Assembly: GCA_001899525.1 (NCBI GenBank)
Contig: MKVY01000029.1
Location: 67,549-109,636 of the forward strand
Origin: Rhizobiales bacterium 65-9
GTDB lineage: Bacteria > Pseudomonadota > Alphaproteobacteria > Rhizobiales > Beijerinckiaceae
Length of the DNA: 42,088 bases
Reading direction: 5' to 3'
Below the pieces are notes generated by a model. The model searched no databases. It was not told the origin of the DNA and saw only the letters and a program-made list of their open reading frames with translations. Positions 32,783 to 41,652 of the stretch are shown here, piece after piece. A program made the position numbers and the translations under genes. Position 1 is the first letter of the stretch. The number at the start of each line of letters is the position of its first letter.

Positions 32783-34636
32783 ATGTCGTTTGATGACGTC
32801 ATACGACCCTATTCGCGCGACATCGGGCTTCTGCTCGCGGCCGGCTTGTCCGGCCGCGACGCAGCCCGCTGCATCTCGACAGCCGTCGAAGCGAATGTGA
32901 CGCCGCTGGAGCAGGCCGTCGCGGAGGATCTTGTCGGCGAGGAGGGGGCTTACAGGGCGCTCGCGGATTTTCTCGGACTCCCCTTCGCGGCGCAGCCGCC
33001 GCCCTTCTCCGGCGAGGCGCCCTGGGCGGAGGCCGTCGCGGCGGGCGTCGCGCCGCTGCGGCCCAATCCGCGCCGCTGGCGCTTCGCCATCGCGCCGCGC
33101 GGACGCGTGCTGCGGCAGGCGCTGGGGTGGGATGCGCGCCGGCCGCGCAGCGGACTGGTGATAACGACGCCGTCCCGCCTCGATCGCGGCCTGCTGGAGG
33201 CCTGCGCCGCGCAGGCGCAGCTCATCGGCGCACATCGCCTGCCGGATCGCTCGCCTTTCGATTCCGCGCGCGACGGACCCCGCGCGCCGATGCTGCTCTG
33301 GATGATCGGCGCTGCGGCGGGCTTCACGGCGGCGATGGCGGTCGATCCGCTCCTCACGCTGACATTGCTCAGCCTGTTCGTCGGCTCGCTGTTTCTCGTC
33401 AATGTCGTGCTCAGGCTGGCGGCGACGGCGTCCGCCTGGCCGATCGCGCACGAGCATCCGCCCGCGCCGGACAGCCGCCTGCCGGTCTACACGGTGCTTG
33501 CGCCGCTCTATCGCGAGGCGAACATGGCCGCGCGGCTGGCCTCGGCCCTCTGCGCGCTCGACTATCCGCCGGCCAAGCTCGACGTCAGGATCTTGCTGGA
33601 GGCCGACGATGAGGAGACGCGGCGCGCCTTCGAAGCCTGCGATCTTCCGAGCTGGTTCAGCATCGTCGTGGCGCCGCCCGGCGCGCCGCGCACCAAGCCG
33701 CGGGCGCTGAATATCGGGCTGGCCGGCGCGCGCGGCGAACTGCTCGCGATCTATGACGCGGAGGATCGTCCCGATCCGCGGCAGTTGCGTCTCGCCGCCG
33801 CCCGATTTCGTCAGGAGGACAGAACGCTTGCCTGCCTTCAGGCCCGGCTCGCGATCGAGAACGCGGACGAGACCTGGCTGACGCGCCTGTTCGCGCTTGA
33901 ATACGCCTCGCTGTTCGGCCTGCTGCTGCCGTCGCTGGCGGCGCAGCGCTATCCGATCGCGCTCGGCGGCACGTCCAATCATTTCCGCGTCGAGGCGCTG
34001 CGCGACGTCGGCGGCTGGGACGCCTGGAACGTGACGGAGGACGCCGACCTCGGGCTGCGCTTCTTCCGGCGCGGCTACCGGATCGGGGCGCTGAACTCGG
34101 TCACATGGGAGGAGGCGCCGCTGCGGCTGCCGGCCTGGATGGCGCAGCGCAGCCGCTGGCTGAAGGGCTGGATGCAGACGAGCTATGTGCACCTGACGGC
34201 GCCGCGCCGTCCGCTGCGCGAGCGGGGCGGTTTCGCCGCGCTCTGCGCGCTGGCGATGAGTCTCGGCTCCGTGCTGACGGCCTTGTTCGGGCCTTTCCTG
34301 TTCGGCTTCGCGATGCTGGAGGTCGCCGCCGGTCCGGTCGCGGGGCCGCTCGGGCCGTTCAACGTTGTCGTCTGGTCATGCGCGATCGTGCTGCTCGTCG
34401 CCGGCTTCGTGTCGATGATCGCGCCGCCGCTCGCTGCGGCGCGCCGCGAGGGCCGGCGCTGGCTCGTTCCGTGGATCGCGCTGCTGCCCGCCTATTATGC
34501 GCTGATGACGGTGGCGGCCTGGCGCGCCGCGATCGAGCTCGTCGCGAAGCCTCACTACTGGAGCAAGACCCGGCATGGCGTGTCGCGACGGTTGAAGCCG
34601 CCCGGAACCGTCGCGCGCAGGCCGCCGCCTGACTGA
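32783..34636 (+). CDS. Membrane glycosyltransferase, GT2 family
   Basis: A processive-type glycosyltransferase of 617 residues in the inner membrane. The first 130 residues are a soluble, helical domain resembling the GspE/MshEN-type N-terminus (IGLLLAAGLSGRDAARCIS, AYRALADFLGLPF). Two hydrophobic helices follow (APMLLWMIGAAAGFTAAMAV and beyond), then the GT2 catalytic core: LEADDEETRRAF, YDAEDRPDPRQL, ALGGTSNHFRVEAL, TEDADLGLRFFRRGY and QRSRWLKGWMQT, the Q-x-x-RW motif of cellulose/chitin/hyaluronan synthase relatives. Three or more C-terminal helices form the channel end. The ATG at 32783 is the best start. It stands alone; sugar donor and polymer are not predictable. Confidence 0.9.
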   Translation: MSFDDVIRPYSRDIGLLLAAGLSGRDAARCISTAVEANVTPLEQAVAEDLVGEEGAYRALADFLGLPFAAQPPPFSGEAPWAEAVAAGVAPLRPNPRRWRFAIAPRGRVLRQALGWDARRPRSGLVITTPSRLDRGLLEACAAQAQLIGAHRLPDRSPFDSARDGPRAPMLLWMIGAAAGFTAAMAVDPLLTLTLLSLFVGSLFLVNVVLRLAATASAWPIAHEHPPAPDSRLPVYTVLAPLYREANMAARLASALCALDYPPAKLDVRILLEADDEETRRAFEACDLPSWFSIVVAPPGAPRTKPRALNIGLAGARGELLAIYDAEDRPDPRQLRLAAARFRQEDRTLACLQARLAIENADETWLTRLFALEYASLFGLLLPSLAAQRYPIALGGTSNHFRVEALRDVGGWDAWNVTEDADLGLRFFRRGYRIGALNSVTWEEAPLRLPAWMAQRSRWLKGWMQTSYVHLTAPRRPLRERGGFAALCALAMSLGSVLTALFGPFLFGFAMLEVAAGPVAGPLGPFNVVVWSCAIVLLVAGFVSMIAPPLAAARREGRRWLVPWIALLPAYYALMTVAAWRAAIELVAKPHYWSKTRHGVSRRLKPPGTVARRPPPD

Positions 34637-34680
34637 GGCTGGCGCGCGTTCGCGCGATCGAACCTTGCGGCGCGCCGCCT

Positions 34681-34815
34681 CTACATGCACATCGCGAGGG
34701 CGGCGTTGACGAGATTGACGAAGATGGCGTCGCCCTGCGCCAGCCAGGCGAGTCCGGCCAGCGCCAGCACGCCGGCGCTCGATCCGATCGCGATGAGTTT
34801 CAGGCGGGCCTCCAT
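34681..34815 (-). CDS. Small membrane protein of 44 residues downstream of the DUF4189 gene
   Basis: A short ORF with ATG at 34815 and stop at 34681, starting 2 bases after the DUF4189 stop. The peptide has a basic head (MEARLKL) and one strongly hydrophobic helix (IAIGSSAGVLALAGLAWLAQ) ending in AMCM. The tight junction and membrane-peptide character make it look like a real second cistron, but a coupled chance ORF cannot be excluded. No ribosome site of its own is obvious apart from the GGAG-poor end of the upstream gene. I recognise no family. Confidence 0.45.
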   Translation of the reverse strand: MEARLKLIAIGSSAGVLALAGLAWLAQGDAIFVNLVNAALAMCM

Positions 34816-34817
34816 CG

Positions 34818-35228
34818 CTATGAGTCCATGCACCAGCCCTTGGGCTCCCGGTTGCAGACCAGGCCCAGGGCGCGGCAGCGGCTCATCGCATCCTCCGCCG
34901 TCAGGCCGACGAGGAAGATGGGCTCCATATTGTTCGGCCCCTTCGGCCTTCCGCCGAGCGCCACATAGCGGCAGCCCGCGTTGAAGGTCGCGATGACGTT
35001 GCACGCCTCGGCCTGTTCGCGGCAGACGGAGCGGGCGTTCTCGATCGCTTCCGCCTCGGTCGGCTTCTTGCCCGACAGCGCGTGCGAGACGGTCGTTTCG
35101 TGCGCGCTCGCAGCGATGGCCCGCCACGGTCCGTCCTCGGCGGCGAGGGCGGGCGCGCTCGTGAGAGCGGCGAAAGCGATCGCGGAGGCGAGGGCGGATC
35201 TCACGCGGGGGTCTCCGTTGGCGCGCAT
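34818..35228 (-). CDS. DUF4189 domain-containing secreted protein
   Basis: A 136-residue exported protein. The N-terminus MRANGDPRVRSALASAIAFA continues to an AxA cleavage site (ALAAED), a standard signal peptide. The mature part has the DUF4189 pattern: WRAIAASAHETTVSHALSG, ENARSVCREQAEACNVIATF, GCRYVALG, and a C-terminal RCRALGLVCNREPKGWCMDS. Six or so Cys residues suggest disulfides in the periplasm. No function has been established for the family to my knowledge. It is divergent from the Rap1a-like gene, sharing an 87-base promoter region. Confidence 0.82.
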   Translation of the reverse strand: MRANGDPRVRSALASAIAFAALTSAPALAAEDGPWRAIAASAHETTVSHALSGKKPTEAEAIENARSVCREQAEACNVIATFNAGCRYVALGGRPKGPNNMEPIFLVGLTAEDAMSRCRALGLVCNREPKGWCMDS

Positions 35229-35315
35229 CCGGACGCCGGTTGCGTTGACCTTCGCTTCAAGATGAGGGCAGGCTCGGCGCGACGCAAGAGTTCACGCGAG
35301 GGTCGGCATTTGGCG

Positions 35316-35735
35316 ATGACGTTTCCTGCGTTGGCGAGACGCCTGCTTGCCGCCGCAGGCGCGCTGGTCTGGCTCGCCTCGCCGTCCCATGGCCAGACGG
35401 CGCTTGAAATGAGCGTCGGCTGCCGGCTGATCGCCTACGCGCCGCAGAATGCGTCCGGCGTCGTCAACGCCCCGCTCACCTTCGAGACCGGCCGGTGCTG
35501 GGGCGGATTTCTCGCTCTGCAGCAGGCGTCGCTTTATCGCGACGAGCGCAACCGCCCGAGCATGAACCTGTGTCTGCCGCCTGAGTCGACACTGACGCAA
35601 CTGGTGCGGATTTTCGTCCGCTACACGGACAGCCATCCCGAAGAGATCGGCGAGAACTGGTTCAGGATAGCCCATAAGAGCATGGCGAGCGCCTTTCCCT
35701 GCGCGCCGGCCGCGAAACCTGGCGATGGAGGATGA
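35316..35735 (+). CDS. Rap1a/Tai-family exported protein
   Basis: A 139-residue protein with a signal peptide (ARRLLAAAGALVWLASPSHG) and the Rap1a/Tai pattern in the mature part: a Cys in EMSVGCRLIAY, RCWGGFLALQQASLY, NLCLPPESTLTQLVRIFVRY, HPEEIGENWFRIAHKSMASA and a final FPC. Known members include immunity proteins that block type VI secretion amidase effectors in the periplasm. No T6SS or effector gene is in this window, so an immunity role is only possible, not supported. The ATG at 35316 is preceded by a TTGGCG stretch and not by a clear ribosome site. Confidence 0.78.
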   Translation: MTFPALARRLLAAAGALVWLASPSHGQTALEMSVGCRLIAYAPQNASGVVNAPLTFETGRCWGGFLALQQASLYRDERNRPSMNLCLPPESTLTQLVRIFVRYTDSHPEEIGENWFRIAHKSMASAFPCAPAAKPGDGG

Positions 35736-35758
35736 GGCGCGGCGCCCGATAGAGGCGT

Positions 35759-35833
35759 TGGAGCGGGCGATGGGAATCGAACCCACGACATTCAGCTTGG
35801 GAAGCTGACGTTCTACCTCTGAACTACACCCGC
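35759..35833 (-). tRNA. tRNA-Gly (CCC)
   Basis: A 75-base tRNA read leftward, with an encoded CCA (35759-35761). The acceptor arm GCGGGTG pairs with CGCCCGC with one G-U. The anticodon loop is TTCCCAA on the stem TCAGC/GCTGA, giving anticodon CCC (GGG codon). The T-arm GTGGGTTCGATTCCCAT is standard. It lies alone between the Rap1a-like gene and ridA. Confidence 0.96.
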
Positions 35834-35955
35834 GCCGCTGGCAAAGTTACGCGCGTCTGCGGCGCGCCGCAAGGAGGGCGCGCCGTTCGGCGCATGATGC
35901 GTCAGGAGCGCATGCGGCTGGTCCGTGAAGCCGCCGCATGCTGTGGCGCGTCGCC

Positions 35956-36306
35956 TTACTTGGCGGCGATGACCGCGATTTCGACGTTGAGGTTCGGCGC
36001 CGCGAGCTTCGCCTCGACCGTGGCGCGGGCCGGCATGCTGTCCTTCGCCACCCAGGCGTCCCACACGGCGTTCATCTCGGCGAACTTCGAGATGTCCGTC
36101 AGCCAGATGTTCGTCATCAGGATTTTGGTCTTGTCCGATCCCGCCTGGGCGAGCGCTTCGTCGATGGTGGCGAGGATTTCCTTGGTCTGCTCCGTGACGC
36201 TGCCGCCCGCGGTTTTTTTGGCCGTCTGGCCCGCGACATAGACCGTGTCGCCATGGACCACCGCCTTGCAGAAGCGGACGCCGGGTTCGATGCGGGTAAT
36301 CGACAT
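35956..36306 (-). CDS. RidA family protein
   Basis: A 116-residue member of the RidA/YjgF/UK114 superfamily. Archetypal RidA deaminates reactive enamine/imine intermediates. The pattern is visible: an opening VRFCKAVVHGDTVYVAGQTA, then ILMTNIWLTDISKFAEMNAV and the C-terminal ARATVEAKLAAPNLNVEIAV, where the conserved Arg of ARATVE binds the carboxylate. Deaminase activity differs among subgroups and cannot be assigned from one sequence. It is preceded by AGGAGT at the ATG (36306) and appears monocistronic. Confidence 0.9.
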   Translation of the reverse strand: MSITRIEPGVRFCKAVVHGDTVYVAGQTAKKTAGGSVTEQTKEILATIDEALAQAGSDKTKILMTNIWLTDISKFAEMNAVWDAWVAKDSMPARATVEAKLAAPNLNVEIAVIAAK

Positions 36307-36492
36307 GAAGGACTCCTCGAAAAGATGGCGCCGACCGGCGCTCCGCCGGGTTAAGCGTCATTCCTCCGCAAGGGCAACCCCGCATGGGGCATGGCCGGCG
36401 CGCGGCGCGCCCGCGCCCGTCATGGCTGCTCAGTAGATCGTCTGCTTCAGCCGTGCGTAAAAACGAAATCCCGCTTTCCGTCGCCGCCGCGC

Positions 36493-37095
36493 CTATCGCG
36501 CCTGCGCCAGCCAGACCGTGTTGCCGCCGCAGGCCGGGTCTTCGGTCATATGCTCCACGACCGCGAAGCCGCTGGCGGTCAGCAGGCTGCGATACTCATC
36601 GCCGTCGAGGCTGGCGTGATAGAGCGGGTCGCCTTCGAGTTCGCCCATCGCGACGCCGGCGCGCGGCCCGCTCGTGAACATCAGGGCCGCGCCGGGCGCG
36701 GCGTGCGCGCGGAAGATCGCAAACATCGCGCGCTGATCGTCCGGCGTGAGATGAAAAAAACTGTCCCATGCGATCAGCCCGTCGAAAACGCGCCCGAGCG
36801 ACAGGCGTCTCATATCCGCGACGCGCCAGTCGCCGGCGGGGAAATCGCGTTGGCACAACGCGATCATGTCAGGCGATGAATCGACTCCCGAAACATCGCA
36901 GCCCTGCTGCAGGAGATAGCGCGCGATCGGGTCGCCCGCGCCGCAGCCGATGTCGAGGATCGCCGCGCGCGGCGGCGCCAGCGCGAGAAAGCGGTCGAGC
37001 CACGCTTTCTCCATGAGGCTTTTGCCGCGCCCCGTCGCCCACGTCTTCGCATGGCGGCGATAGAGAGCCATGATGTCGGCGGCGTGCTGGTTCAT
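36493..37095 (-). CDS. Class I SAM-dependent methyltransferase
   Basis: A 200-residue methyltransferase, cytosolic. The SAM motif ILDIGCGAGDPIARYLLQQG is near residue 46, the acidic loop VDSSPDMIALC follows, and motif III-like GLIAWDSFFHLTPDDQR is in the middle. The GDPLYHASLDGDEYRSLL segment near the C-terminus is shared with small-molecule methyltransferases of this type. The substrate is unknown. It stands alone between ridA (186 bases) and the terminator following pnp; both neighbours are unrelated in function. Confidence 0.88.
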   Translation of the reverse strand: MNQHAADIMALYRRHAKTWATGRGKSLMEKAWLDRFLALAPPRAAILDIGCGAGDPIARYLLQQGCDVSGVDSSPDMIALCQRDFPAGDWRVADMRRLSLGRVFDGLIAWDSFFHLTPDDQRAMFAIFRAHAAPGAALMFTSGPRAGVAMGELEGDPLYHASLDGDEYRSLLTASGFAVVEHMTEDPACGGNTVWLAQAR

Positions 37096-37118
37096 GGCGC
37101 ATCATACCCGGCGCAAAC

Positions 37119-37148
37119 AAAAAGGCCCAGCTTTCGCCGGGCCTTTTG
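37119..37148 (-). terminator. Rho-independent terminator after pnp
   Basis: Read leftward: AAAAGGCCC, loop GGCGAAAGCT, GGGCCTTTTTG. The stem is 7-9 pairs followed by a five-T run and then TGTTTG. It lies 19 bases beyond the pnp stop. On the other strand the same stem is followed by only four Ts, and the convergent direction has no gene ending there. Confidence 0.85.
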
Positions 37149-37167
37149 CAATTCAGAAGCGCTGCGC

Positions 37168-39468
37168 TCAGTCTTCGTAGCGCGGGCGGCGCGGGCGGTC
37201 GCCGCGGTCGCGACGATGGCCGCGATCGCCGCCCTCGCGGCGCGGACCGCGATCGCCGCGCTCCTCGTCGAGCGGCGGCACGTCCTCGCCCGCATCGATG
37301 CGGGCCTGACGCTCGGCTTCCTTCTGGGCGCGGTAGGCTTCCTGCTCGGCCTTGACCTTTTCGGTGATGTCCTCGCCGGTCTCCTGATCGACGACCTTCA
37401 TGGAGAGGCGGACCTTGCCGCGATCGTCCATGCCGAGATACTTCACCTTCACCTTCTGGCCTTCCTGGACCACGTCGGTGACCTTGCCGACGCGGCGCGG
37501 GGCCAGTTCGGAGATGTGGACGAGGCCGTCCTTGGCGCCGAAGAAGTTCACGAAGGCGCCGAACTCCATCACCTTGACGACGGTGCCTTCATAGATCGCG
37601 TTCACTTCCGCTTCGGACGCGATCGACTTGATCCACTTGATCGCGGCGTTGATCGAGTCGCCGTTCGCGGACGCGATCTTGATCGTGCCGTCGTCGCCGA
37701 TGTCGATCTTCGCGCCGGTCTTCTCGACGATCTCGCGGATCACCTTGCCGCCGGAGCCGATCACTTCGCGGATCTTGTCGACCGGGATCTTGATGGTTTC
37801 GATGCGCGGCGCGAATTCGCCGAGCTCGGCGCGCGCCGAGGTCAGTGCCTTCGACATCTCGCCGAGGATGTGGGCGCGGCCGTCCCTAGCCTGGGCGAGA
37901 GCGACCTTCATGATCTCTTCGGTGATGCCGGCGATCTTGATGTCCATCTGCAGCGAGGTCACGCCGTTCGCCGTGCCCGCCACCTTGAAGTCCATGTCGC
38001 CGAGATGATCCTCGTCGCCGAGGATGTCGGAGAGCACCGCATAGCGCTCGCCTTCGAGGATGAGGCCCATCGCGATGCCCGCCACCGGCGATTTCAGCGG
38101 CACGCCCGCGTCCATCAGCGCCAGCGAGGCGCCGCACACGGTCGCCATCGAGGACGAGCCGTTCGACTCGGTGATCTCGGAGACGACCCGCAGCGTGTAG
38201 GGGAACTCGTGATGCGCAGGCAGCATCGGGTGGATGGCGCGCCAGGCGAGCTTGCCGTGACCGATCTCGCGGCGGCCGGGAGAGCCCATGCGGCCGGTTT
38301 CTCCGACCGAATAGGGCGGGAAGTTGTAGTGCAGGAGGAAGCGCTCCTTGCGGGTGCCTTCCAGCTCGTCGATGAACTGCTCGTCGTCGCCGGTGCCGAG
38401 CGTGGTGACGACCAGCGCCTGAGTCTCGCCGCGCGTGAACAGCGCCGAGCCGTGCGTGCGCGGCAGGAAGCCGGCCTCGCAGACGATCGGACGCACCGTC
38501 TTCACGTCGCGGCCGTCGATGCGCTTGCCCTCGTCGAGGATGTTCCAGCGCACCACCTTCGCCTGCGCGTCCTTGAACACGGTCTTGACCTTCTCGGGCG
38601 CGAATTTGGGCTCCTGGCCTTCCGGCAGAAGCTCCGCCATCACCTTCGCCTTCACCGCGTCGACAGCGGCGTAGCGCGCCTGCTTCTCGGTGATCGCGTA
38701 AGCCTTGCGCAGGTCGGCCTCGGCGATGGCGAGCACCGCCTTTTCGACGTCGGCGTTGTTCGGCGGCGCGAAGTCGCGCGGCTCCTTGGCGGCGCGCTCG
38801 GCGAGGCGGATGATCGCCTCGATCACCGGCTGGAAGCCCTTGTGGCCGTGCATCACGGCGCCGAGCATCACCTCTTCCGACAGCTCCTTCGCTTCGGATT
38901 CGACCATCAGCACGGCGTCGGCGGTGCCGGCGACGACGAGATCGAGGACGGCGTCCTTCATCTGGTCGACGGTCGGGTTGAGCACGTAGGCGTTGTCGAT
39001 ATAGCCGACCCTGGCGCCGCCGATCGGGCCCATGAAGGGAACGCCGGAGAGCGTCAGCGCCGCCGACGCCGCGACCATCGCGACCATGTCAGGCTCGTTC
39101 TCGAGATCGTGCGACAGCACGGTCACGATCACCTGCGTGTCGTTTTTGTAGCCTTCGACGAACAGCGGCCGGATCGGCCGGTCGATCAGGCGCGACACCA
39201 GCGTCTCGCGCTCGGAGGGACGGCCCTCGCGCTTGAAGTAGCCGCCCGGAATGCGGCCGGCGGCGAACGCCTTTTCCTGGTAATTGACGGTGAGCGGGAA
39301 GAAGTCGAAGCCCGGCTTCGGCTCCTTGGCCGAGACGACGGTGGCGAGCACCGTGGTGTCGCCATAGGTGGCGATGACGGCGCCGTCGGCCTGGCGGGCG
39401 ACCTTGCCGGTTTCGAGCACGAGCTTGCGCCCGGCCCAGTCGATTTCTTCGCGATGGATGTTGAACAT
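37168..39468 (-). CDS. pnp: Polyribonucleotide nucleotidyltransferase (PNPase)
   Basis: 3'-5' phosphorolytic exoribonuclease of the RNA degradosome. The 766-residue protein has two RNase PH domains (the first starting [20 protein letters not shown], the second [20 protein letters not shown]), catalytic [20 protein letters not shown], a KH domain ([20 protein letters not shown]) and an S1 domain ([20 protein letters not shown]). The C-terminal tail is a charged Arg/Asp/Gly-rich segment ([20 protein letters not shown]), which is longer than in E. coli and may bind RNA or other degradosome partners. I use the ATG at 39468 (GAGAGA before it); the open frame begins 13 codons earlier. It follows rpsO with a strong hairpin between. 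Confidence 0.97.
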   Translation of the reverse strand: MFNIHREEIDWAGRKLVLETGKVARQADGAVIATYGDTTVLATVVSAKEPKPGFDFFPLTVNYQEKAFAAGRIPGGYFKREGRPSERETLVSRLIDRPIRPLFVEGYKNDTQVIVTVLSHDLENEPDMVAMVAASAALTLSGVPFMGPIGGARVGYIDNAYVLNPTVDQMKDAVLDLVVAGTADAVLMVESEAKELSEEVMLGAVMHGHKGFQPVIEAIIRLAERAAKEPRDFAPPNNADVEKAVLAIAEADLRKAYAITEKQARYAAVDAVKAKVMAELLPEGQEPKFAPEKVKTVFKDAQAKVVRWNILDEGKRIDGRDVKTVRPIVCEAGFLPRTHGSALFTRGETQALVVTTLGTGDDEQFIDELEGTRKERFLLHYNFPPYSVGETGRMGSPGRREIGHGKLAWRAIHPMLPAHHEFPYTLRVVSEITESNGSSSMATVCGASLALMDAGVPLKSPVAGIAMGLILEGERYAVLSDILGDEDHLGDMDFKVAGTANGVTSLQMDIKIAGITEEIMKVALAQARDGRAHILGEMSKALTSARAELGEFAPRIETIKIPVDKIREVIGSGGKVIREIVEKTGAKIDIGDDGTIKIASANGDSINAAIKWIKSIASEAEVNAIYEGTVVKVMEFGAFVNFFGAKDGLVHISELAPRRVGKVTDVVQEGQKVKVKYLGMDDRGKVRLSMKVVDQETGEDITEKVKAEQEAYRAQKEAERQARIDAGEDVPPLDEERGDRGPRREGGDRGHRRDRGDRPRRPRYED

Positions 39469-39619
39469 CTGTTCTCTCGTGACGTTGGGGCCTGTCCGGC
39501 GCGTCATGAGCGAGACGGCGAGACGCTCTCATCGGAAAACGGAGCGTCCGGCGATCTGGCCCATGGCGTCGGCGGACCGCCCTGGGAAGCCGCCAGCGAC
39601 CATCGCGGCGGCTGAAACA

Positions 39620-39648
39620 GGACCGGACGCGCCCTGCGCGCCCGGTCC
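39620..39648 (-). terminator. Strong hairpin between rpsO and pnp
   Basis: Eight bases after the rpsO stop, the leftward RNA folds GGACCGGGCGCGC-agg-GCGCGTCCGGTCC, a perfect stem apart from one G-U, followed by TGTTTC. It has the shape of a terminator or attenuator but its T tract is weak. In E. coli the rpsO-pnp spacer also carries a hairpin that terminates part of the transcription and is processed by RNase III, so a similar dual role is plausible here. Confidence 0.6.
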
Positions 39649-39655
39649 AAAGGGG

Positions 39656-39925
39656 TTAGCGGCGAATGCCGAGCCTCTCGATGAGCGTCCTGTAGCGCGC
39701 CTCGTCCGACCGCTTGAGATAGTCGAGCAGCGAACGGCGCTGCGACACCATCTTCAGCAGCCCGCGGCGCGAATGGTTGTCCTTCACATGGGCCTTAAAA
39801 TGCTCGGTCAGCGTGTTGATGCGCTCGGTGAGCAGCGCGACCTGCACTTCGGGCGAGCCTGTGTCGCCGGCCTTGGTCGCATATTCCTTCACAAGCGTCC
39901 GCTTGCGCTCGGTCGTGATCGACAT
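39656..39925 (-). CDS. rpsO: Ribosomal protein uS15
   Basis: Small-subunit protein of 89 residues, normal length, that binds 16S rRNA early in assembly. [20 protein letters not shown], then [20 protein letters not shown] and the ribosomal S15 signature [20 protein letters not shown] are all present. The ATG at 39925 is preceded by AGGAT; the longer open frame upstream is Arg/Pro-rich and spurious. It lies between truB (188 bases) and pnp. In many bacteria S15 represses its own translation through a 5' RNA structure; I did not identify one here. Confidence 0.97.
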   Translation of the reverse strand: MSITTERKRTLVKEYATKAGDTGSPEVQVALLTERINTLTEHFKAHVKDNHSRRGLLKMVSQRRSLLDYLKRSDEARYRTLIERLGIRR

Positions 39926-40112
39926 CGGGTGATCCTTTGTTGGAGGGAAGGGGCGGCCGATCCGGGATGTCGTCCAGAAGGGTCGCGGGACGCGTCCGGA
40001 GAACGGGTCTCCAAAACGCCAGGCCGCCCGAAGGCGGCCGATGGCCGGCGATATACACGAATTCCCCGGCGAAGCCAGCGTGGATTGCTGCGGGCCTCGG
40101 AAGCGCAGGTCT

Positions 40113-41093
40113 TCAGCGCCCGCCGGGGCGGAACACCCGCCGCGGCCTGAGTTCCCCGCCTTCGACATCGCCGATCGCGATCAGCGCGCCGTCGGCGTGA
40201 ACAGCCACCGCGCCGGTCTCGACCGGCGCGTCGCGGCCGCGCAGGATGACGCCCTGCCCGCGCATCAGCCGGCCCGCATCGCCGCGCGACACGGTTACGG
40301 GGGGCAGTTCCGCCAGCGCCGCGACCGCCGGCAGAAGCGCCGCCGTCAGCGAGCGGTGGTCCGGCTCCTCGCCTTCGGCCGGCCGGGGCGGCATCGGCGC
40401 CAGGTCTTTCTCATGGAAAGGCCCGACGCGCGTGCGCCGCAGCGCCGTGACATGGCCGCCGCAGCCCAGCGCGCGGCCGAGATCGCGCGCGATCGCGCGC
40501 ACATAGGCGCCCTTGCCGGTCCGCGCCTCGAGCGTCGTCGACGCCTCGTCATGAGCGACGACCGCCAGATCCTCGATCAGGATCTCGCGCGGCTTGAGCG
40601 CCACCTCCTCGCCGTCGCGGGCGAGATCGTAGGCGCGCTCGCCGGCGATCCGGATCGCGGAGAATTTCGGCGGCGTCTGCTGGATCAGGCCGATGAACTG
40701 CGGCAGCAGGGCCTCGACCTCGGCCCGGGTCGGACGCGCGTCATAGGTCGCGATCGTCCGACCCTCGGAATCGTCGGTGTCGGTCTCGACGCCCCAGGCG
40801 ACGGTGAAGCGATAGGCCTTGCGGCCGTCCATCACGTAGGGAACCGTCTTCGTCGCCTCGCCGAGCGCGATCGGCAGGCAGCCCGACGCGAGCGGATCGA
40901 GCGTGCCGGCGTGGCCGGCCTTCTTGGCGTTGTAGAGCCGCTTCACGATCGACACGGCGTGCGTCGAGGTCATGCCGGTCGGCTTGTCGAGGATGAACCA
41001 GCCGTCGACGTCGCGCTTCTTGGGGCGCGGCCGGTCGTCGGTCCGTTGCGGGCGCGCGGCGGCGCGCGGGTCGTTGTGCTTGAGGGGTTCCAT
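40113..41093 (-). CDS. truB: tRNA pseudouridine(55) synthase TruB
   Basis: Isomerises U55 in the T-loop of tRNAs. The 326-residue protein opens with an unusual basic, low-complexity stretch of about 25 residues ([20 protein letters not shown]), then the core [20 protein letters not shown], the catalytic [18 protein letters not shown] (Asp in TLDPLASG), [17 protein letters not shown] and a C-terminal PUA-like segment. It follows rbfA by 58 bases and is followed by rpsO. The 5' end of the frame is supported by the sequence only; an internal start at residue 30 cannot be excluded. Confidence 0.96.
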   Translation of the reverse strand: MEPLKHNDPRAAARPQRTDDRPRPKKRDVDGWFILDKPTGMTSTHAVSIVKRLYNAKKAGHAGTLDPLASGCLPIALGEATKTVPYVMDGRKAYRFTVAWGVETDTDDSEGRTIATYDARPTRAEVEALLPQFIGLIQQTPPKFSAIRIAGERAYDLARDGEEVALKPREILIEDLAVVAHDEASTTLEARTGKGAYVRAIARDLGRALGCGGHVTALRRTRVGPFHEKDLAPMPPRPAEGEEPDHRSLTAALLPAVAALAELPPVTVSRGDAGRLMRGQGVILRGRDAPVETGAVAVHADGALIAIGDVEGGELRPRRVFRPGGR

Positions 41094-41151
41094 CGTTCAT
41101 CCTTCCGCCGCCGGGTTCGAACCGGCGCGGCGGCTCTGCGGCTTCGATTGT

Positions 41152-41547
41152 TCAGGGCTTGCGCGTGTCGCGCCTGACCGCCTCGGAATCGAGCAGCCGC
41201 TCGATCCGCGAGCGCTCGTCGAAACTGTCATCGGCGTGGAAGCGGATGTCGGGCGCGAATTTCAGATTGATGCGGTGGGCGATCTCGCCGCGAATGAATT
41301 TGCGGTGCGCGTCGAGCGCGGCGAGCACGGCCATCTTGTGCTCTCCGCCGAGCGGCAGGACATTGATGGTGGCGAGCTTCAGGTCGGGGGACATCCGCAC
41401 GCCGGTCACCGAGACCGGATGCGTCGCCAGCACCTCGTCATAGACGTCGCCGCGCGCGAGCATTTCCGACAGGGCCTGGCGGATGAGCTCGCCGACGCGG
41501 AGCTGGCGCTGGGAAGGGGCGGCGGATGATTTTGTTTTCGGTTTCAC
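41152..41547 (-). CDS. rbfA: Ribosome-binding factor A
   Basis: Assembly factor for the 30S subunit, needed for 16S rRNA maturation and cold growth. The 131-residue KH-fold protein has [38 protein letters not shown] and [20 protein letters not shown] with [14 protein letters not shown]. The start (ATG 41547, [12 protein letters not shown]) leaves a short lysine-rich head. It lies in the classical infB-rbfA-truB-rpsO order, 105 bases after infB. Confidence 0.96.
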   Translation of the reverse strand: MKPKTKSSAAPSQRQLRVGELIRQALSEMLARGDVYDEVLATHPVSVTGVRMSPDLKLATINVLPLGGEHKMAVLAALDAHRKFIRGEIAHRINLKFAPDIRFHADDSFDERSRIERLLDSEAVRRDTRKP

Positions 41548-41652
41548 GGGGGCAACTTCCGGGATCGGACCGGAGCGATCTGAATGTCGGAACGGTCTCG
41601 CCGGCGCCTCGCCGGCGGGACCGTGGATGGGCGGCTGATGAAGCGCAGCGCT

